A stretch of DNA of 64,000 nucleotides from JAWKOK01 sp963848115 (GCA_963848115.1 CAWKCP010000001.1:62001-126000), one strand, 5' to 3'; shown: positions 1 through 10,192, counted from the first letter of the stretch. Numbers and translations are program-made. The notes: generated by a model from the letters alone, not told the origin.

Positions 1-556
1 ACAGGGTTCTCTCTCAAACGCGCCATGCGCTGCCTCGTACGCTCGTCCAGCATCGGTCTCTCCATATCATAATCATCTATTGGGGGGAACTCTATGCGCA
101 GCTGCATCGGGACACTGTGTTCTAACGCACAGGTCCCGTGTGCGCCAGAAGACAAGCGCCTGCGATTATCGATCATTATCGGGGTCCACGCAAGCGTCGT
201 ACAGACCTAGCCTTTTGCACAATCCGGAATGCTGGCGCAAAAGAACGTCCAGGAAACGGTTGAACGCATCTGGAAACGGATACGAAAGCACATCTATAAG
301 GTATCAGAAGGGACGGATGGTGCGTGGGGCGTCACTCATTGTGAACAAGCTGTTCAAATACCATCCAAATCCGACGCCAAAGAGGGGCGATAATGAAAAC
401 AACAGCCCCTCCCATTCAATCCTGTTCAACGGTCAAAACCCCCCCCCCTGGCTGCTTGTGGCACGGATTCCAATAGTGCAGATATGGGTTCGACGACGCC
501 TCCCCCCCCCCTCCCCCCTCTACCAGGCAAAGGCTTCCGGCGCGGGGCCATCTTGA
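1..556. other. no recognisable gene; G/C homopolymer stretch
   Basis: I see no conserved protein in either strand here. A long open frame runs from a TTG near position 80 to 556, but its translation is low-complexity, has no family resemblance and no ribosome binding site. Positions 438-448 and 503-519 hold long C runs, unusual for this window and typical of places where a consensus sequence loses or gains bases. The stretch may be the decayed end of a neighbouring gene. Confidence 0.4.
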
Positions 557-559
557 GCG

Positions 560-1523
560 GACGCTGCACATTGATGTCAAAATCACGTCCAGCTTGGCCA
601 TCACATCCGCATCACGTTCAGCTCGGCCGCCCGCTCCAAACCCGCCAGATGGCGCAACGTACGCACGCCGACGATGGCCGATGAGACCACCGGATTTGCC
701 AGCACCCAGGCGATAGCAACCACAAACTCAGGCTCACCGATTTCGGCACAGAGTGCGGACCATGCGGCGAACTGCTCGCTCCCCAAATCCAGCCCATACT
801 CCAACTCGACCGCACACGTGCGTGAGCCTTCGACCGCTTTCTTCTGGCCGGTCAGCAGACCGCCGGCCAGCGGCATGTAGGGGAAGAGACCGATGCCGGA
901 ATCTTCGGCCGCGGGGATGACTTCCAACTCGGGGTAGCGGCTGAGTAGGTTGTACTGGGCCTGCTCGGAGATGAGGCCGAGCCGGCCCTGCTGGCGGGCA
1001 AAGCTCTGGAACTTGGTCAAGCCCCAGCCAGGGAAGTTGCTGGTGCCCATGTAGAGCACGTCGCCGTCGTCCAACAGCTTGCCGAATGTGCCCCAAAACT
1101 CCTCCGGTCGCACACGCCAGTCGATGTGATGCACCTGATAGAGATCGAGATGATCGGTCTGGAGGCGCTTGAGTGAAGCCGCGATATCTCGGCGCACTTT
1201 GTAGGTCGAGAGCCCTTGTCGTCGTTGGGATCGGCAGCAATTGCCGGTCGATTCATGGCGTTGTAGGTCTTAGAGGCGAGGACAACCTGGTCGCGCCGTC
1301 CGCCGCCCTGGGCGAACCAGTTGCCGATGACCGTCTCGGTGGCCCCGGTGCCGGCCGGACCGCCGTAGACATTGGCCGTGTCGAAGAAGTTGATGCCCAT
1401 CTCCAGCGCTTTGTCCATGATGGCATGGGATTCAGCCTCAGGCGTGACGCCGCCGAAGTGCATGGTGCCGAGACAAATCTTGCTCACGCGTAGGTTGGAT
1501 GCGCCCATGTAGTCGTATTGCAT
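560..1523 (-). pseudogene. aldo/keto reductase, frameshifted
   Basis: Aldo/keto reductases use NADPH to reduce carbonyl substrates in the cytoplasm; this substrate cannot be told. The start is the ATG at 1523 (MQYDYMGASN...), with AGGAGA just upstream. The tetrad is visible: Asp and Tyr in FFDTANVYG, Lys in VLASKTY, His in YQVHHID. The frame breaks near 1215, where one extra G in a GGG run would restore KGLSTYKVRRDI. It breaks again near 610, where a missing G separates the body from a tail reading DADVMAKLDVILTS. Both events are one-base losses in short homopolymers, so a sequencing error is at least as likely as a real mutation. It lies back to back with a second reductase at 1980-2914, suggesting a divergent pair. 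The 3' end is approximate. Confidence 0.8.
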
Positions 1524-1546
1524 TGGTGAATCTCCTGTTATAAAAG

Positions 1547-1735
1547 ACAATAGTCAATTGTAAATGGTCAATTGTCATTGTTGAATTGTGACCTCATGAT
1601 AGCTACGTTTTTCTGAGACAGATTGTCTCACGAAATCAACCATTGACAAGATTGAACGTTCGATAATTGTTGAATTGACCATTACTCCGTTGTATATGAT
1701 TCAATTGTACTATAAAATTTGTATTACATTGAGTA
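1547..1735. repeat. CAATTGT-rich intergenic repeats
   Basis: The spacer between the two divergent reductases is AT-rich and holds repeated copies of TCAATTGT, CAATTGTCATTG and related words in both orientations. The same word family recurs at 2926-3001, 61521-61558, 62116-62146 and 63520-63567, always between genes. The copies are imperfect and partly palindromic. They may be a short dispersed repeat family or regulatory clutter; no function can be assigned. Confidence 0.5.
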
Positions 1736-1979
1736 CATCATTTCGATATTGATACACAATGTATATCATAGTGCGAATGGGTGAAACATCGGGAAACCGT
1801 GACGGGAACATTTGACACTCGAAGGAATGGCAGTTGCTCACGGGCCGCAAAGAGCAACAATCATTTTGATTTCCAAATTGCCATCTGTGCCTAATCCGTG
1901 TTTCCATCTGTGAAAATCTCGTGGAAAAAAGCTTTTCGCCGTGGCCTCATCATCCAAACCAACCACCATGGAGAACCTT

Positions 1980-2914
1980 ATGTTCACCAAGACTTTCGGC
2001 AAGACCGGCTGGCAGGTCACGGCCATCGGCCTGGGCACCTGGAATCTGGGCAACCAGTGGGGCGAAATCGACGACGCCACATCCTGGGCCAGGTCCGCGC
2101 CGCCTACGATGCCGGCGTCAACCTCTTCGACACCGCCGAGTCCTACGGCATCCCCAACGGTCTCTCCGAGGAGCGGCTGGGCGTGGCCCTGGCCGGCATC
2201 CGCCAGAACGTCTACGTCGTCAGCAAGATCGGCAACTGGGGCAAGCGCACCGGGCCAGGGCGTGCCCAAGACCGCCGTCGACATCATCCGCCTCTGCGCC
2301 CATGCCCAGCTCCACCGGCTGCGCACCGACTGGCTGGACGTGGTCCTCTGCCACGAAGGCAACATCGAAGATCCCGTCGGTCTACCTTGAAGGCTTCGAG
2401 GCCCTGGTCGACTGAAGGCCGCGTCCACGCCTACGGCATCTCGACCAACAGCCTGGATGTGCTCAAGCGCTTCAACGTCAACGGCACATGCAGCGTCGTC
2501 CAGTTGAACTATTCGCTGCTCAACCGGGCGCCCGAGGCCGAGTTCCTGCCCTACTGCCAGGCCAACGACATCGGTGTCATGGTCCGCGGACCGCTGGCCA
2601 TGGGTCTGCTCTCAGGCCGCTACTCGACCGATACCGTCTTCACCGACACCGTCCGCGCCAACTGGCACGCTGACGAGGAAAAGCAGGCAGCGCTGGCCGA
2701 GCGTCTGGCCAAGGTCGAACGCGCTCAAAGAGGCCGTTGAGCCGGGCGACGAGATGGTGATCGCGGCGCTGCGTTTTGCCTTCAGCCATCCGGCCGTGTC
2801 GCTGGCGATCCCGGGGGCCAAGTCACCGGCCCAGGCGATCATCGGCACCGGGCCGCGGGTGAACACGCGTTGTTGGAGGATGAGTTGGCGGAGATGGTGG
2901 CTTTGACAGAGTAG
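1980..2914 (+). pseudogene. aldo/keto reductase (second family), several frameshifts
   Basis: This is an oxidoreductase of the aldo/keto reductase superfamily, from a subgroup different from the one at 560-1523. The start is the ATG at 1980 (MFTKTFGKTGWQV), with GGAG eight bases upstream. Recognisable blocks fall in different frames: IGLGTWNLGNQWGEI, then AGVNLFDTAESYG (Asp and Tyr of the tetrad), VYVVSKIGNW (Lys), TDWLDVVLCHEG (His position), GISTNSLDVLKRFNV, FAFSHPAVSLAIPGAKS and a terminal LEDELAEMVALTE ending at 2914. At least four one-base indels are needed to join them, while the residues themselves stay conserved. That pattern fits consensus errors better than neutral decay. Confidence 0.75.
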
Positions 2915-3149
2915 AAGAGCAATAATTACAAATTGTCGATTGTCAACGTTACAATAGTCAATGTGGACCAGACGACACCAGCATTGACAATTGGCGATTG
3001 TCCCAAGGCCATGGATTCAATGACGGAAAAGGTAGGGGCATGAGGTCGGACGGCAATCTGATCCACTGCCCGACAATCCGAGTTCTTCCAGTCCGATCTC
3101 GTGCCCGTCATCGCAACAGGCATTAACGGTTTGCGTCGGGCATGTTGAT

Positions 3150-6054
3150 ATGGCGGCGAAAAGCTCGTCGTTGGAGAGCCTGTTCGAGTACATCGGAGAA
3201 TACTTGCTCAGCGACGTGAGCGGTGTGGGCAAACTGCTGCGCAACCTTCGCAGCTTGGCGAAGATGAAGCAACTGGAGGAAAACACGGCCATTGTAGCGA
3301 CCGCCATCGTGCAGGTGGTCTCCTACCAGGATCGCATTGCCAAAGCCACGGAAGAGACCGCGCCGCGGTCAACGCCCTGTTGGATGCAATTCCCTTGAAC
3401 TCGACCAGTTCAGCAGACTGCTGGCAGAGGCGCTGGCCTTGCTGGGCCAAGCCGGGCCGGCAAGGCAGCCGATGTCGCCCATCCTCAGCGCTCAGGAGAC
3501 AGTGACCCTGCACGAGCTACGCCACACGTGCAACAAGCTGCCTCTGTCGTTGGCCCAGGGCGAGCGCGGTCAGGCCGGCAAGCATGGCCGCCCAACCGAG
3601 CTGGCCCGGGTCTATGTCAACCTGGAGACCGACGCCGCTCCGACGTTGGCGGAGGTCTTCCGCCGTCTGGGTATCGCAGAGCAGGAATGGCCGCAGTTGA
3701 CAGCGGCTTTGAAATCTCGCGGACGAGGGCATGATGGACCGGATGTTTTGACCGACGAGATGGTTGCCGGCGTTGACCGTTTGATGCTGGGCGACCAGGA
3801 ACAGGATTTCGCAGATCACCCGCTGCATCCCTGGGTCGAAGATGAGGATGCGCTACGCCGGGCCATGCGCAAGGTCACGGCGCTGGAGGCGCTGGCCAAC
3901 CGGCGGCGGCTGGTGCTGCTGGGCAAGCCCGGCTCGGGCAAGAGTACCTTTGTCAACCACCTGGCCTATGCCATGGCCGGCGGATTGCTGGATGAGGAGC
4001 CGTCTTGGGCGGCAATGCTAGAGGATCGCTTCGCTACGCCGCTCTTCCCCATCCGGATCGTCCTGCGTCAGGTGAGCGCGACGCTTACCCCATTGACCGA
4101 GCCGGGCGGCGTTGATCGAACAAAGCCTTGCGGGCGGCAACCGGTCTTGACGCGAATGCCCTGCTGGCACGGCTGCAACGCCAAGATACGCTGCTGCTCT
4201 TCGATGGGCTGGACGAGGCCCCGCCGGCCGACCCCGACGAGGATCACGAAAATGGCATGGCTTCGACCGCCGAAGGATCATCGTCGAGAGTGTACAAGCG
4301 TTCTGCGCCGCCCACCCTGAGCCGGCGGTGCTGGTCACAAGCCGCGTGCGGCCCTATGAACAGGGCCAGAGTCGGCTCGACGAGCTGCCTGCCTACACGC
4401 TGGAAGACCTAGATGACGAGCGTATCGCCCGCTTCACACTCCGCTGGCACAAGGAGATCGTGCGTGTCGGCAGTCTTTGGGTGACGACGCAGCCAATGCG
4501 CGCGAGCAACTGACCGTGGCGTTGGCTAGCCGGCCCACCCTACGCAGATGGCGGGTACGCTGCTGCTGCTCACCATGCTGGCACGCGTCAACTGACGAGC
4601 CGGCTGCCCGAGGGACGGGCAGAACTCTATGGCGAGTGCACCAACCAGTTGCTCTGGGAGTGGGAGAAGCTCAAGGAGCCTGAGGCCGACGGCACGTTCG
4701 AGAGTCTTCAGACGCTGCTGACCATTGAGGGCGAAAAGACGCTCTCCACCGTCGATCTGGAGCGCCTGCTCTGGGAGATGACCTTCTACGCCCACAGCCG
4801 CAGCGGCCGCGAGGATGTGGAACTGCCCGCCGCCGATCTGGAGAAACGCCGGCCGAACTGCACCCCAAGAAGATATGGCGGCAGGGCCTGGGCCGCACGC
4901 GTCGTCGGCGGCATGCGCGAGCGGGTGGGCAGCTGCTGGCGTCCGACAACGACACCTTCACCTACCCCCACCGAGTTTCAGGAATACTAGCAGCACGCTG
5001 GCTGCTGGAAGAGCCGCAGCGCAACGAGCTTGCCGCCCAGAAGGCCACATCCGACATCTGGCGCGAGGTGGTGTTGCTGGCCTGCGGGCACCTGACCGCC
5101 GAAGGACGCTACGGCGAACTAACAAGCCCTGGTGGCCGAACTGGCGGGCGGCACGTTAAACAACGACGAAGACGGCGACGCCTTCTGGTGGCCGGCCAGG
5201 CCTGGCTTGAGTTTGGGCCGGAAAAGGCGACGGGTTACTGCGCGCCGAGCTGCGTAGAAGATCCCCCAACTGCTCACAAACCTGATGCAAGACCGCACAG
5301 CCTTGCCGAGCGCAACGGCTGGCAGCCGGCCAAACCGCAGCCGACCTAGGTCACCTGCCCGACGACCGGACGCTTTCGTGCCGCATCTGACTGAAATAGG
5401 CAAAGGGTTGGGCGACGGCTTCGCCATGGCCAGATTAGGTCACCAACGAGCAATATCGCCGTTTCTGGGCGGATGGAGGATATGAGACGGACAAGCCCTT
5501 GTGGGATGCTGAGGCAGTCAAGACATTGGACCGCTACTGGAGTGAGTTGGCGTCGCGGTCCCCGAGGTTGGGATAATGAGCGCTTCAGCCGGCCAACCTA
5601 TCCGGTGGTCGGAGTGAGTTGGTACGAGGCTCAAGCTTATTCCAGGTGGCTAACAGACCGACTGCACAATGATGGAAGCATCGACAGCTTCTACGCCGTA
5701 CGACTACCCACTCGCTACGAATGGGAAGAAGCCGTCCGCAACGACTATGGTACAGAGTTCCCTTGGATGAGCGACCGTTTGATCTAAGCTATGCAAATAC
5801 TGCGAATAGTGACCTGGGGGGCACCACGCCAGTACACATGTACCTGGAAGGTGCCACCGTTGACGGCATCTGCGATTTGGTCGGCAATGTATGGAAGTGG
5901 AGTGGTGATATGGATTCAACCAGATGGCATGCTTGTGGGGGGATTATGGAGCGAAGAGGGCCAAAGCTCTGGAGCCTCGTCCGTCATTGACGGATGCAAT
6001 CATTGTCTTGGGTACACCAATGTAGGTTTTCGAGTTGTTGTCGCTACTATCTAG
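3150..6054 (+). pseudogene. NACHT NTPase fused to FGE/SUMF1-like domain, frameshifted
   Basis: Reconstructed across many one-base indels, this is one large STAND-type gene. The N-terminus (from MAAKSSSLESLFEYIGEYLL) is helical and may be a signalling or effector-associated domain. Next comes a NACHT ATPase: Walker A GKPGSGKST (3921-3947), Walker B LLLFDGLDE (4191-4217) and the VTSRVRPY block (4327-4356). A helical region follows to about 5300. The C-terminus, about 5430-6054, matches the formylglycine-generating-enzyme/EgtB/PvdO fold: VTNEQYRRFW, YPVVGVSWYEAQAYSRWL, RLPTRYEWEEAVR, DLVGNVWKWSGDM and GFRVV. NACHT-FGE fusions are known in Chloroflexota and other bacteria and are thought to act in defence or signalling. 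Two losses are clear: near 3370 and near 3400 (TTGAA for TTGGAA). Whether the gene is truly dead cannot be decided here. Confidence 0.75.
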
Positions 6055-6068
6055 TTCTGATTTCTGTG

Positions 6069-6257
6069 CACTACAACGGATTTAGAGTAGAACGGATTTG
6101 GTTTGTGGATGTCGGAGTTGGGTGCGCAGGATGGACGGTTGGCAATCGGAAACGTTGCGGCATTTGGCCGTATCGATGCAGTTGTGACCGGTTGAATTGG
6201 CAGTGACGTTATGCTGGTTGAAATCCAATCCGTTCCCCTCATAAATCCGTTGTAGTG
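6069..6257. mobile_element. short inverted-repeat element, copy 1
   Basis: A 189-bp unit begins CACTACAACGGATTTAGAG and ends with a sequence whose reverse complement is CACTACAACGGATTTATGAG. Each end carries a second AACGGATT about 8 bases further in. It encodes nothing obvious. It resembles a miniature inverted-repeat element, and sister copies lie at 6334-6538, 7355-7449 and 7457-7568, with a half copy at 7581. No target-site duplication was identified. Confidence 0.6.
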
Positions 6258-6333
6258 ATGCGTTTGTGACTGCCCTAGTGGGCTTTGTGCCAGGGCAAAC
6301 GCGGCAGCCCGCCGGCGGCAAGTTTCGAGATGA

Positions 6334-6538
6334 CACTACAACGGATTGAGAGTGGAGCGAATTCGGTTTATCGTTGAGGGTGGCTCACGTCTTCCGAGGC
6401 GATTCGGTTGGTGCATCGGTACTGTACATACCAAAAGACGCAATTTGATCGTTCGATGAAGTTGTGAGAGAATCTATTTACGAAGTTCGTTCTGCCTCAG
6501 AAAGGCAGAATCCGTTCCATTCTATATCCGTTGCAGTG
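6334..6538. mobile_element. short inverted-repeat element, copy 2
   Basis: A 205-bp unit with left end CACTACAACGGATTGAGAG and right end reading CACTGCAACGGATATAGAAT on the other strand, then GGAACGGATT. It stops 13 bases before the start of the GxxExxY gene at 6552, so it supplies the sequence immediately upstream of that gene and perhaps its promoter. The interior shares no obvious gene content with copy 1. Confidence 0.6.
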
Positions 6539-6551
6539 ATATCCCCTGATC

Positions 6552-7283
6552 ATGACAAAACTACTCCATCCAGAGCTCACCTACTACCTACGTGGACTCG
6601 GTTTTCAGATTCACAGCGAGTTAGGCGTCGGACACGCTGAAGCTGACTACGAGACAGCGCTCGTCTTCTCGCTTGACGTCGATGGCGTTTCTTTTCGACA
6701 GCAACCAATTTATCGGATTGACTATCGTGGCCGGCAGATCGGCGAGTATCGACCTGATATCGTCGTTGACGAAGGAAAGGTCTTGCTTGAACTGAAGGTC
6801 GCCCCGTCTATCCAACCCCTGCACAAGGCACAGACGTTGTCCTATCTCAAGTTGACCGAGAGCGAGCTCGGGCTAATCATGAACTTCGGTGCATCGTCAA
6901 TGCAGTATGAGCGGCTGCCCAACTTCATGACAGATGCGAACGTCAAGGTCGACAAGGTTGCGATACCGGAGAACCTACTATATCTGCGCGAGTCACGAGC
7001 CATACTGGACGCGCTTCAGAATGTACACTCGGCAATCGGGCCAGGATTTCTGCATCAAGTCTATCGTCGTGCCGTCAGAATCGAGCTTACGGCGCAAGGC
7101 TTGTCCGCAGAATATCTGAAGGAATTGCCATTGCGCTTCCGCAATATCGACATCGGGATGAAAGCCGTGCGCCTATTCCTGGTCGAGGAGAAAGTCCTGC
7201 TTGTCACCATAGCCGTCAAACAGATCGCGGCTGAACATACTGAGAGAATGCGTTGGCAATGCGAGTCACCGAATGCAGGCTAG
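6552..7283 (+). CDS. GxxExxY-type protein with two fused domains
   Basis: The GxxExxY family are small PD-(D/E)xK nuclease-fold proteins, usually about 120-130 residues and of unknown role. This protein has 243 residues and appears to hold two copies. The first copy (about 1-125) has the name motif as GHAEADY, then YRPDIVVD and LLELKV, the expected D...ExK active-site layout. The second copy (about 140-240) starts SAIGPGFLHQVYRRAVRIEL. Its motif Glu is replaced by His, and its counterpart of LLELKV is LLVTIAVK, so the active site looks lost. The start is ATG 6552; no strong ribosome binding site is visible. The gene sits inside a cluster of short inverted-repeat elements, a typical variable-island setting. 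Family assignment is good for the first half and inferred for the second. Confidence 0.8.
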   Translation: MTKLLHPELTYYLRGLGFQIHSELGVGHAEADYETALVFSLDVDGVSFRQQPIYRIDYRGRQIGEYRPDIVVDEGKVLLELKVAPSIQPLHKAQTLSYLKLTESELGLIMNFGASSMQYERLPNFMTDANVKVDKVAIPENLLYLRESRAILDALQNVHSAIGPGFLHQVYRRAVRIELTAQGLSAEYLKELPLRFRNIDIGMKAVRLFLVEEKVLLVTIAVKQIAAEHTERMRWQCESPNAG

Positions 7284-7354
7284 GGCTTATCGCAAACTTC
7301 TACGGTAGCGCGTTGGCATTCGGCTTCCTACGTACGGGTTGAGGTGTGCGGAGG

Positions 7355-7449
7355 AACTACAACGGATTTGGAATGAAACAGGTTTGGTGCCCACAGGTTC
7401 AGAATGACCGCCCACTCCAACAAGATCCGTTCCACTCAATCCGCTTAGT
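7355..7449. mobile_element. short inverted-repeat element, copy 3
   Basis: A short (about 95 bp) copy with left end AACTACAACGGATTTGGAAT. The right end reads ACTAAGCGGATTGAGTGGAA on the other strand, followed by CGGATC. It lies seven bases before copy 4 in the same orientation, so the two form a near-tandem pair downstream of the GxxExxY gene. Confidence 0.55.
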
Positions 7450-7456
7450 CCACCAG

Positions 7457-7568
7457 CACTACAACGGATTTGGAATGAATCGAATCTGATCCCCACATGC
7501 GTTCCAAGAATGACACAGCCCGTCGTCCGACAAGAAATAAATCCGTTCCACTCTGAATCCGCTGTCAT
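7457..7568. mobile_element. short inverted-repeat element, copy 4 (plus half copy at 7581)
   Basis: The left end is CACTACAACGGATTTGGAAT. The right end reads GACAGCGGATTCAGAGTGGA on the other strand, then ACGGATTT. Thirteen bases later another left end (CACTACAACGGATTTGGAGT at 7581) begins, but no matching right end appears in the next several hundred bases, so that copy is incomplete. Copies 3, 4 and the half copy lie head to tail. Confidence 0.55.
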
Positions 7569-7634
7569 TTACCCGCCCAACACTACAACGGATTTGGAGT
7601 GGCTAAGCGCGACCATCTGTGTCACGGACAGCCC

Positions 7635-8227
7635 TTATCGGGTTCGCCCACCAAGGCTTGCACGACCTGTTTGATCTCCCGGCCAGATCCCCTCTTCCTG
7701 AACAGCTGCACCGAGCAACGCAGAACCCGCGACACCGGAAGCCGCCAAGAGCAGCTTGCCCAGCCGCTGCTGAATTGTTGACTTGCGCTCGGTCTGCTCG
7801 GCAGTGCGCGGCTCGCTGTCGGCCAGCGCTTGTTCGATACGCGTCAGCGCTTCGAGAATCGACGACTGCTCTGAACGATCGGCGTCCATCGCTGCCTGCA
7901 GCGCCGCCAGATCGACCTCGATGCGCGCCAGTCGTCGATCCTCGGCGCGTCGAGGATGGCTTGCCAGCGGTCGCGTGCGGCCTGGAGGCGCGTCTGCTGT
8001 TCGGCATTGCCAGGATTGAGCGCATGCTCCAGGTAATCGACCTTTTTCTCCACCGCACGCGCTTGTTCGGCAGAGGGCGGCCAATCCGGATCCTCGGCAG
8101 CCAGTTGTTCCAACAGGGCCTCCAACGCGTTTAGCTGCTCGGCATTGCCGGACGAATCGTGCAGCCGATCTTGAAAGCGCTGCCGGATTAGCTGGTTGAT
8201 CTTGTCGGTCCACGATGATCGAGACAT
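7635..8227 (-). pseudogene. hypothetical coiled-coil protein with C-terminal hydrophobic segment, frameshifted
   Basis: I do not recognise this family. The likely start is ATG 8227 (MSRSSWTDKINQLIRQRF). A longer GTG start at 8344 is possible but would place an 11-bp inverted repeat inside the reading frame. The first part is charged and helical (AEQLNALEALLEQLAAEDPD, then VEKKVDYLEHALNPGNAEQQ). After a one-base shift near 7935 it continues as ARIEVDLAALQAAMDADRSE and IEQALADSEPRTAEQ, clear coiled-coil heptads. It ends with a hydrophobic stretch, LGKLLLAASGVAGSALLGAA. The layout suggests a membrane-tail-anchored coiled coil. Its 3' end abuts the incomplete inverted-repeat element at 7581. Confidence 0.55.
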
Positions 8228-8298
8228 GGCACTTTTCGGGGTGGAAAGAGATGGATTGGATGGGTTCTGGAATTGTGGGGTGTCACAACCTGACCTCT

Positions 8299-8349
8299 GG
8301 GAGGTGTCCGGCGAACCTCCGCCCTGATTACCATTCGTGGACACCTCCC
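8299..8349. repeat. inverted repeat, 11-bp perfect arms
   Basis: GGGAGGTGTCC at 8299-8309 is mirrored by GGACACCTCCC at 8339-8349 around a 29-base centre that itself holds GGCGAACCTCC. It lies between two minus-strand genes. It has no T run, so it looks more like a REP-type hairpin than a terminator. Confidence 0.5.
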
Positions 8350-8397
8350 GGTAGGTCTAGCCCCACACTTCCTCAGTGAGTCCTCTTTTCCTTCCTC

Positions 8398-9639
8398 TAC
8401 GCAAACTCCTCCGTCACCTCGCTCGCCATGGCCGACCATTCCCACAGCCGCTGCGGCTCATAGCGCACCGTGCTGATGTCCTTGGCGATGATCTCGACGA
8501 CGCAGCCGTCGGCGCGGCGTCAGTCGTCGCGACAGGATGCGGCGGGCTTCGGCCGGGTCCCAGACGTCCCAGGCGAAGATGGCGGGGTTGGGCTTGCGCG
8601 AGAAGACGTAGGCGTCGCCCATCTGCGCGGCCGCGCGATCAATGTCGACCCACGGGCTCATGGAGATCTTGCGCAGGCCGGGAATGCTGGCCAGAGATGT
8701 CGAGCTTCTGATGCAGCGGTTCGCAACAGCCGTAGTAGTTGAGGCCGAAGCGCTGCAGCCAGCGCCGCTCGTATTGGAGAGCGAACTCCTCGTGCATGGC
8801 GGGTGAGACCGAGCCGAAGATCTGGGCCGTGGCGCAGCCCCAGAGATCGGCCGTGTGTGCGCCGATCAATCATGGGCGGGATCGTGTCTGGCAGTGGGCA
8901 GTTCGTCGATGAAGCCTAAACCGCCCGAGCCGACACGCACATTGTTGTTGTTGAGGGCCAGCAGGCCCTGTTCCTCATACTGGTCCAGCCGGCAGAGATA
9001 GGCGTCGACCAGCCGATCCATGGCAGCATGGACCAGTTCGGGTCGCATGACCAAATCAAGCATGGCTTTCTGCACGTCCCACCAGCGGATCAGCTCGTCC
9101 CACGGCGCGAACCAGAAGCCGCGCTGGCCGAGCTTCTGGATGGGCAGGATGTCACCAAAGAGGTCGACCAGACAGTGGTAGTTGGACTCGGTGGCTTCGG
9201 CGTCGTACGTGACCACCGGCATGCGGATCTTCTCCACATCGTCCAGACTGTCGATCTGGGCATGGAAGCCACGGGAGACGACGTCGTTGTCGTCGTCGGT
9301 GCGCACGATCTCCACGTCCTCACCGATGCCGAAGCCAGTATCATGCACCACCAGCGGACAGTAGAAGACGGGGTCGACGACCATGTCACCGCGCATGTGC
9401 TCCCACTGGTAGAGGGTGCGGCGCAGCGTCTGCTCCTGGATGCGAGAAAACTCGTGGCTGGTTTGAAGCGTCAGCTCGCCGTCTACATCCATCTCGTGCC
9501 AGGGAATCTCGTTGATCCAGATCATGGGCTTGCCCCGGCCCAGGCTGTTGCTCCGCTTCCAGCCCTGAATCGTCGCCTCATGGACAGGCAGCGCGGCAAT
9601 CTCGGCCTGTCGCTCAGCCAACGTCGCGAAGGATTTCAC
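8398..9639 (-). pseudogene. uroporphyrinogen decarboxylase (URO-D) family protein, frameshifted
   Basis: URO-D superfamily proteins outside haem synthesis often act as cobalamin- or corrinoid-linked methyltransferases; the substrate here is unknown. The start is ATG 9639 (MKSFATLAERQAEIAAL). The N-terminal 250 residues are intact, including MIWINEIPWHEMD, FYCPLVVHDTGFGIGEDVE, LVDLFGDILPIQKLGQRGFW and LALNNNNVRVGSGGLGFIDE. Near 8870 the frame shifts to DLWGCATAQIFGSVSPAMHE and FGLNYYGCCEPLHQKLDI. It shifts again near 8695 (ISMSPWVDIDRAAAQMG, PAIFAWDVWDPAEARRIL) and near 8520, finishing VVEIIAKDISTVRYEPQ...SEVTEEFA at 8398. Corrected length is about 413 residues, as expected for these large URO-D relatives. 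It is the last gene of a minus-strand group with a GNAT and a sulfatase. Confidence 0.75.
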
Positions 9640-9679
9640 GGTCCCTTGCAGGAATATCCATTTACCTCACACCATTCCT

Positions 9680-10192
9680 TTATGTCAACTGGAATTTCAT
9701 TGCTGTGCGGTTGGAGAGGCCTAGCTCGGCCTCGCTTTTCAGGCGTGCAGTCAGCATCAGCGTGAGTTCGCTTTCACTCAGGCTGACAAATCCAAGTCGT
9801 GCGTAGAAGGGGGCGTTCCAGGCGAGGTGCCGAAAGGTCGTCAACGTGACCGTCTTGATGCCCTGTTCCTGCGCCCGGTCGCAGACCGCCTGAACCAGTG
9901 CCCTGCCGATGCCTTGCCGGGCATGTGCAGGATGGACGTCCATCTCTTCGAGGTGGACATTGATGTCGTGTAGGGTCACCCACGCAAAGCCGACAGGCTC
10001 GTTCTTAGGCGAAAGTGCGATCCAAAGACAATCCTGCCGGATCGCGGCGAGCAATGACTCAGTGGGAACAGTCTGATCACGCAGAGTCTCCGGTAGATCG
10101 TCACCACTGAAGAACGAAGCTGCTGCCAATTCGATGGCCGGTAGAAGCTCAACGTGTTCTTTCTCAGCTCGGACAATCCGGTAGCCGGTCAT
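9680..10192 (-). CDS. GNAT family N-acetyltransferase
   Basis: This is a 170-residue single-domain GNAT, which transfers an acetyl group from acetyl-CoA to an amine; the substrate is unknown. The acetyl-CoA loop is seen as VHPAHARQGIGRALVQAVCD (the RQGIGRA form of Q/RxxGxG/A), followed by FRHLAWNAPFYARLGF, the usual C-terminal motif. The chosen start is ATG 10192 (MTGYRIVRAEKEHVEL), with GGAGAG about 14 bases upstream. The open frame extends further upstream only as an out-of-frame overlap with the sulfatase. It lies between the sulfatase and the URO-D gene on the same strand. Confidence 0.85.
   Translation of the reverse strand: MTGYRIVRAEKEHVELLPAIELAAASFFSGDDLPETLRDQTVPTESLLAAIRQDCLWIALSPKNEPVGFAWVTLHDINVHLEEMDVHPAHARQGIGRALVQAVCDRAQEQGIKTVTLTTFRHLAWNAPFYARLGFVSLSESELTLMLTARLKSEAELGLSNRTAMKFQLT

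Noticed and set aside
80..556. Long open frame with TTG start
   Set aside because: Low-complexity translation, homopolymer C runs, no ribosome binding site and no family resemblance.
5430..6054. FGE-like domain as a stand-alone sulfatase activator
   Set aside because: It is continuous, after frame correction, with the NACHT gene and has no start codon with a ribosome binding site of its own.
7281..7600. CRISPR array
   Set aside because: Repeated CACTACAACGG words are irregularly spaced and paired as inverted ends, not regular direct repeats with unique spacers; no cas genes.
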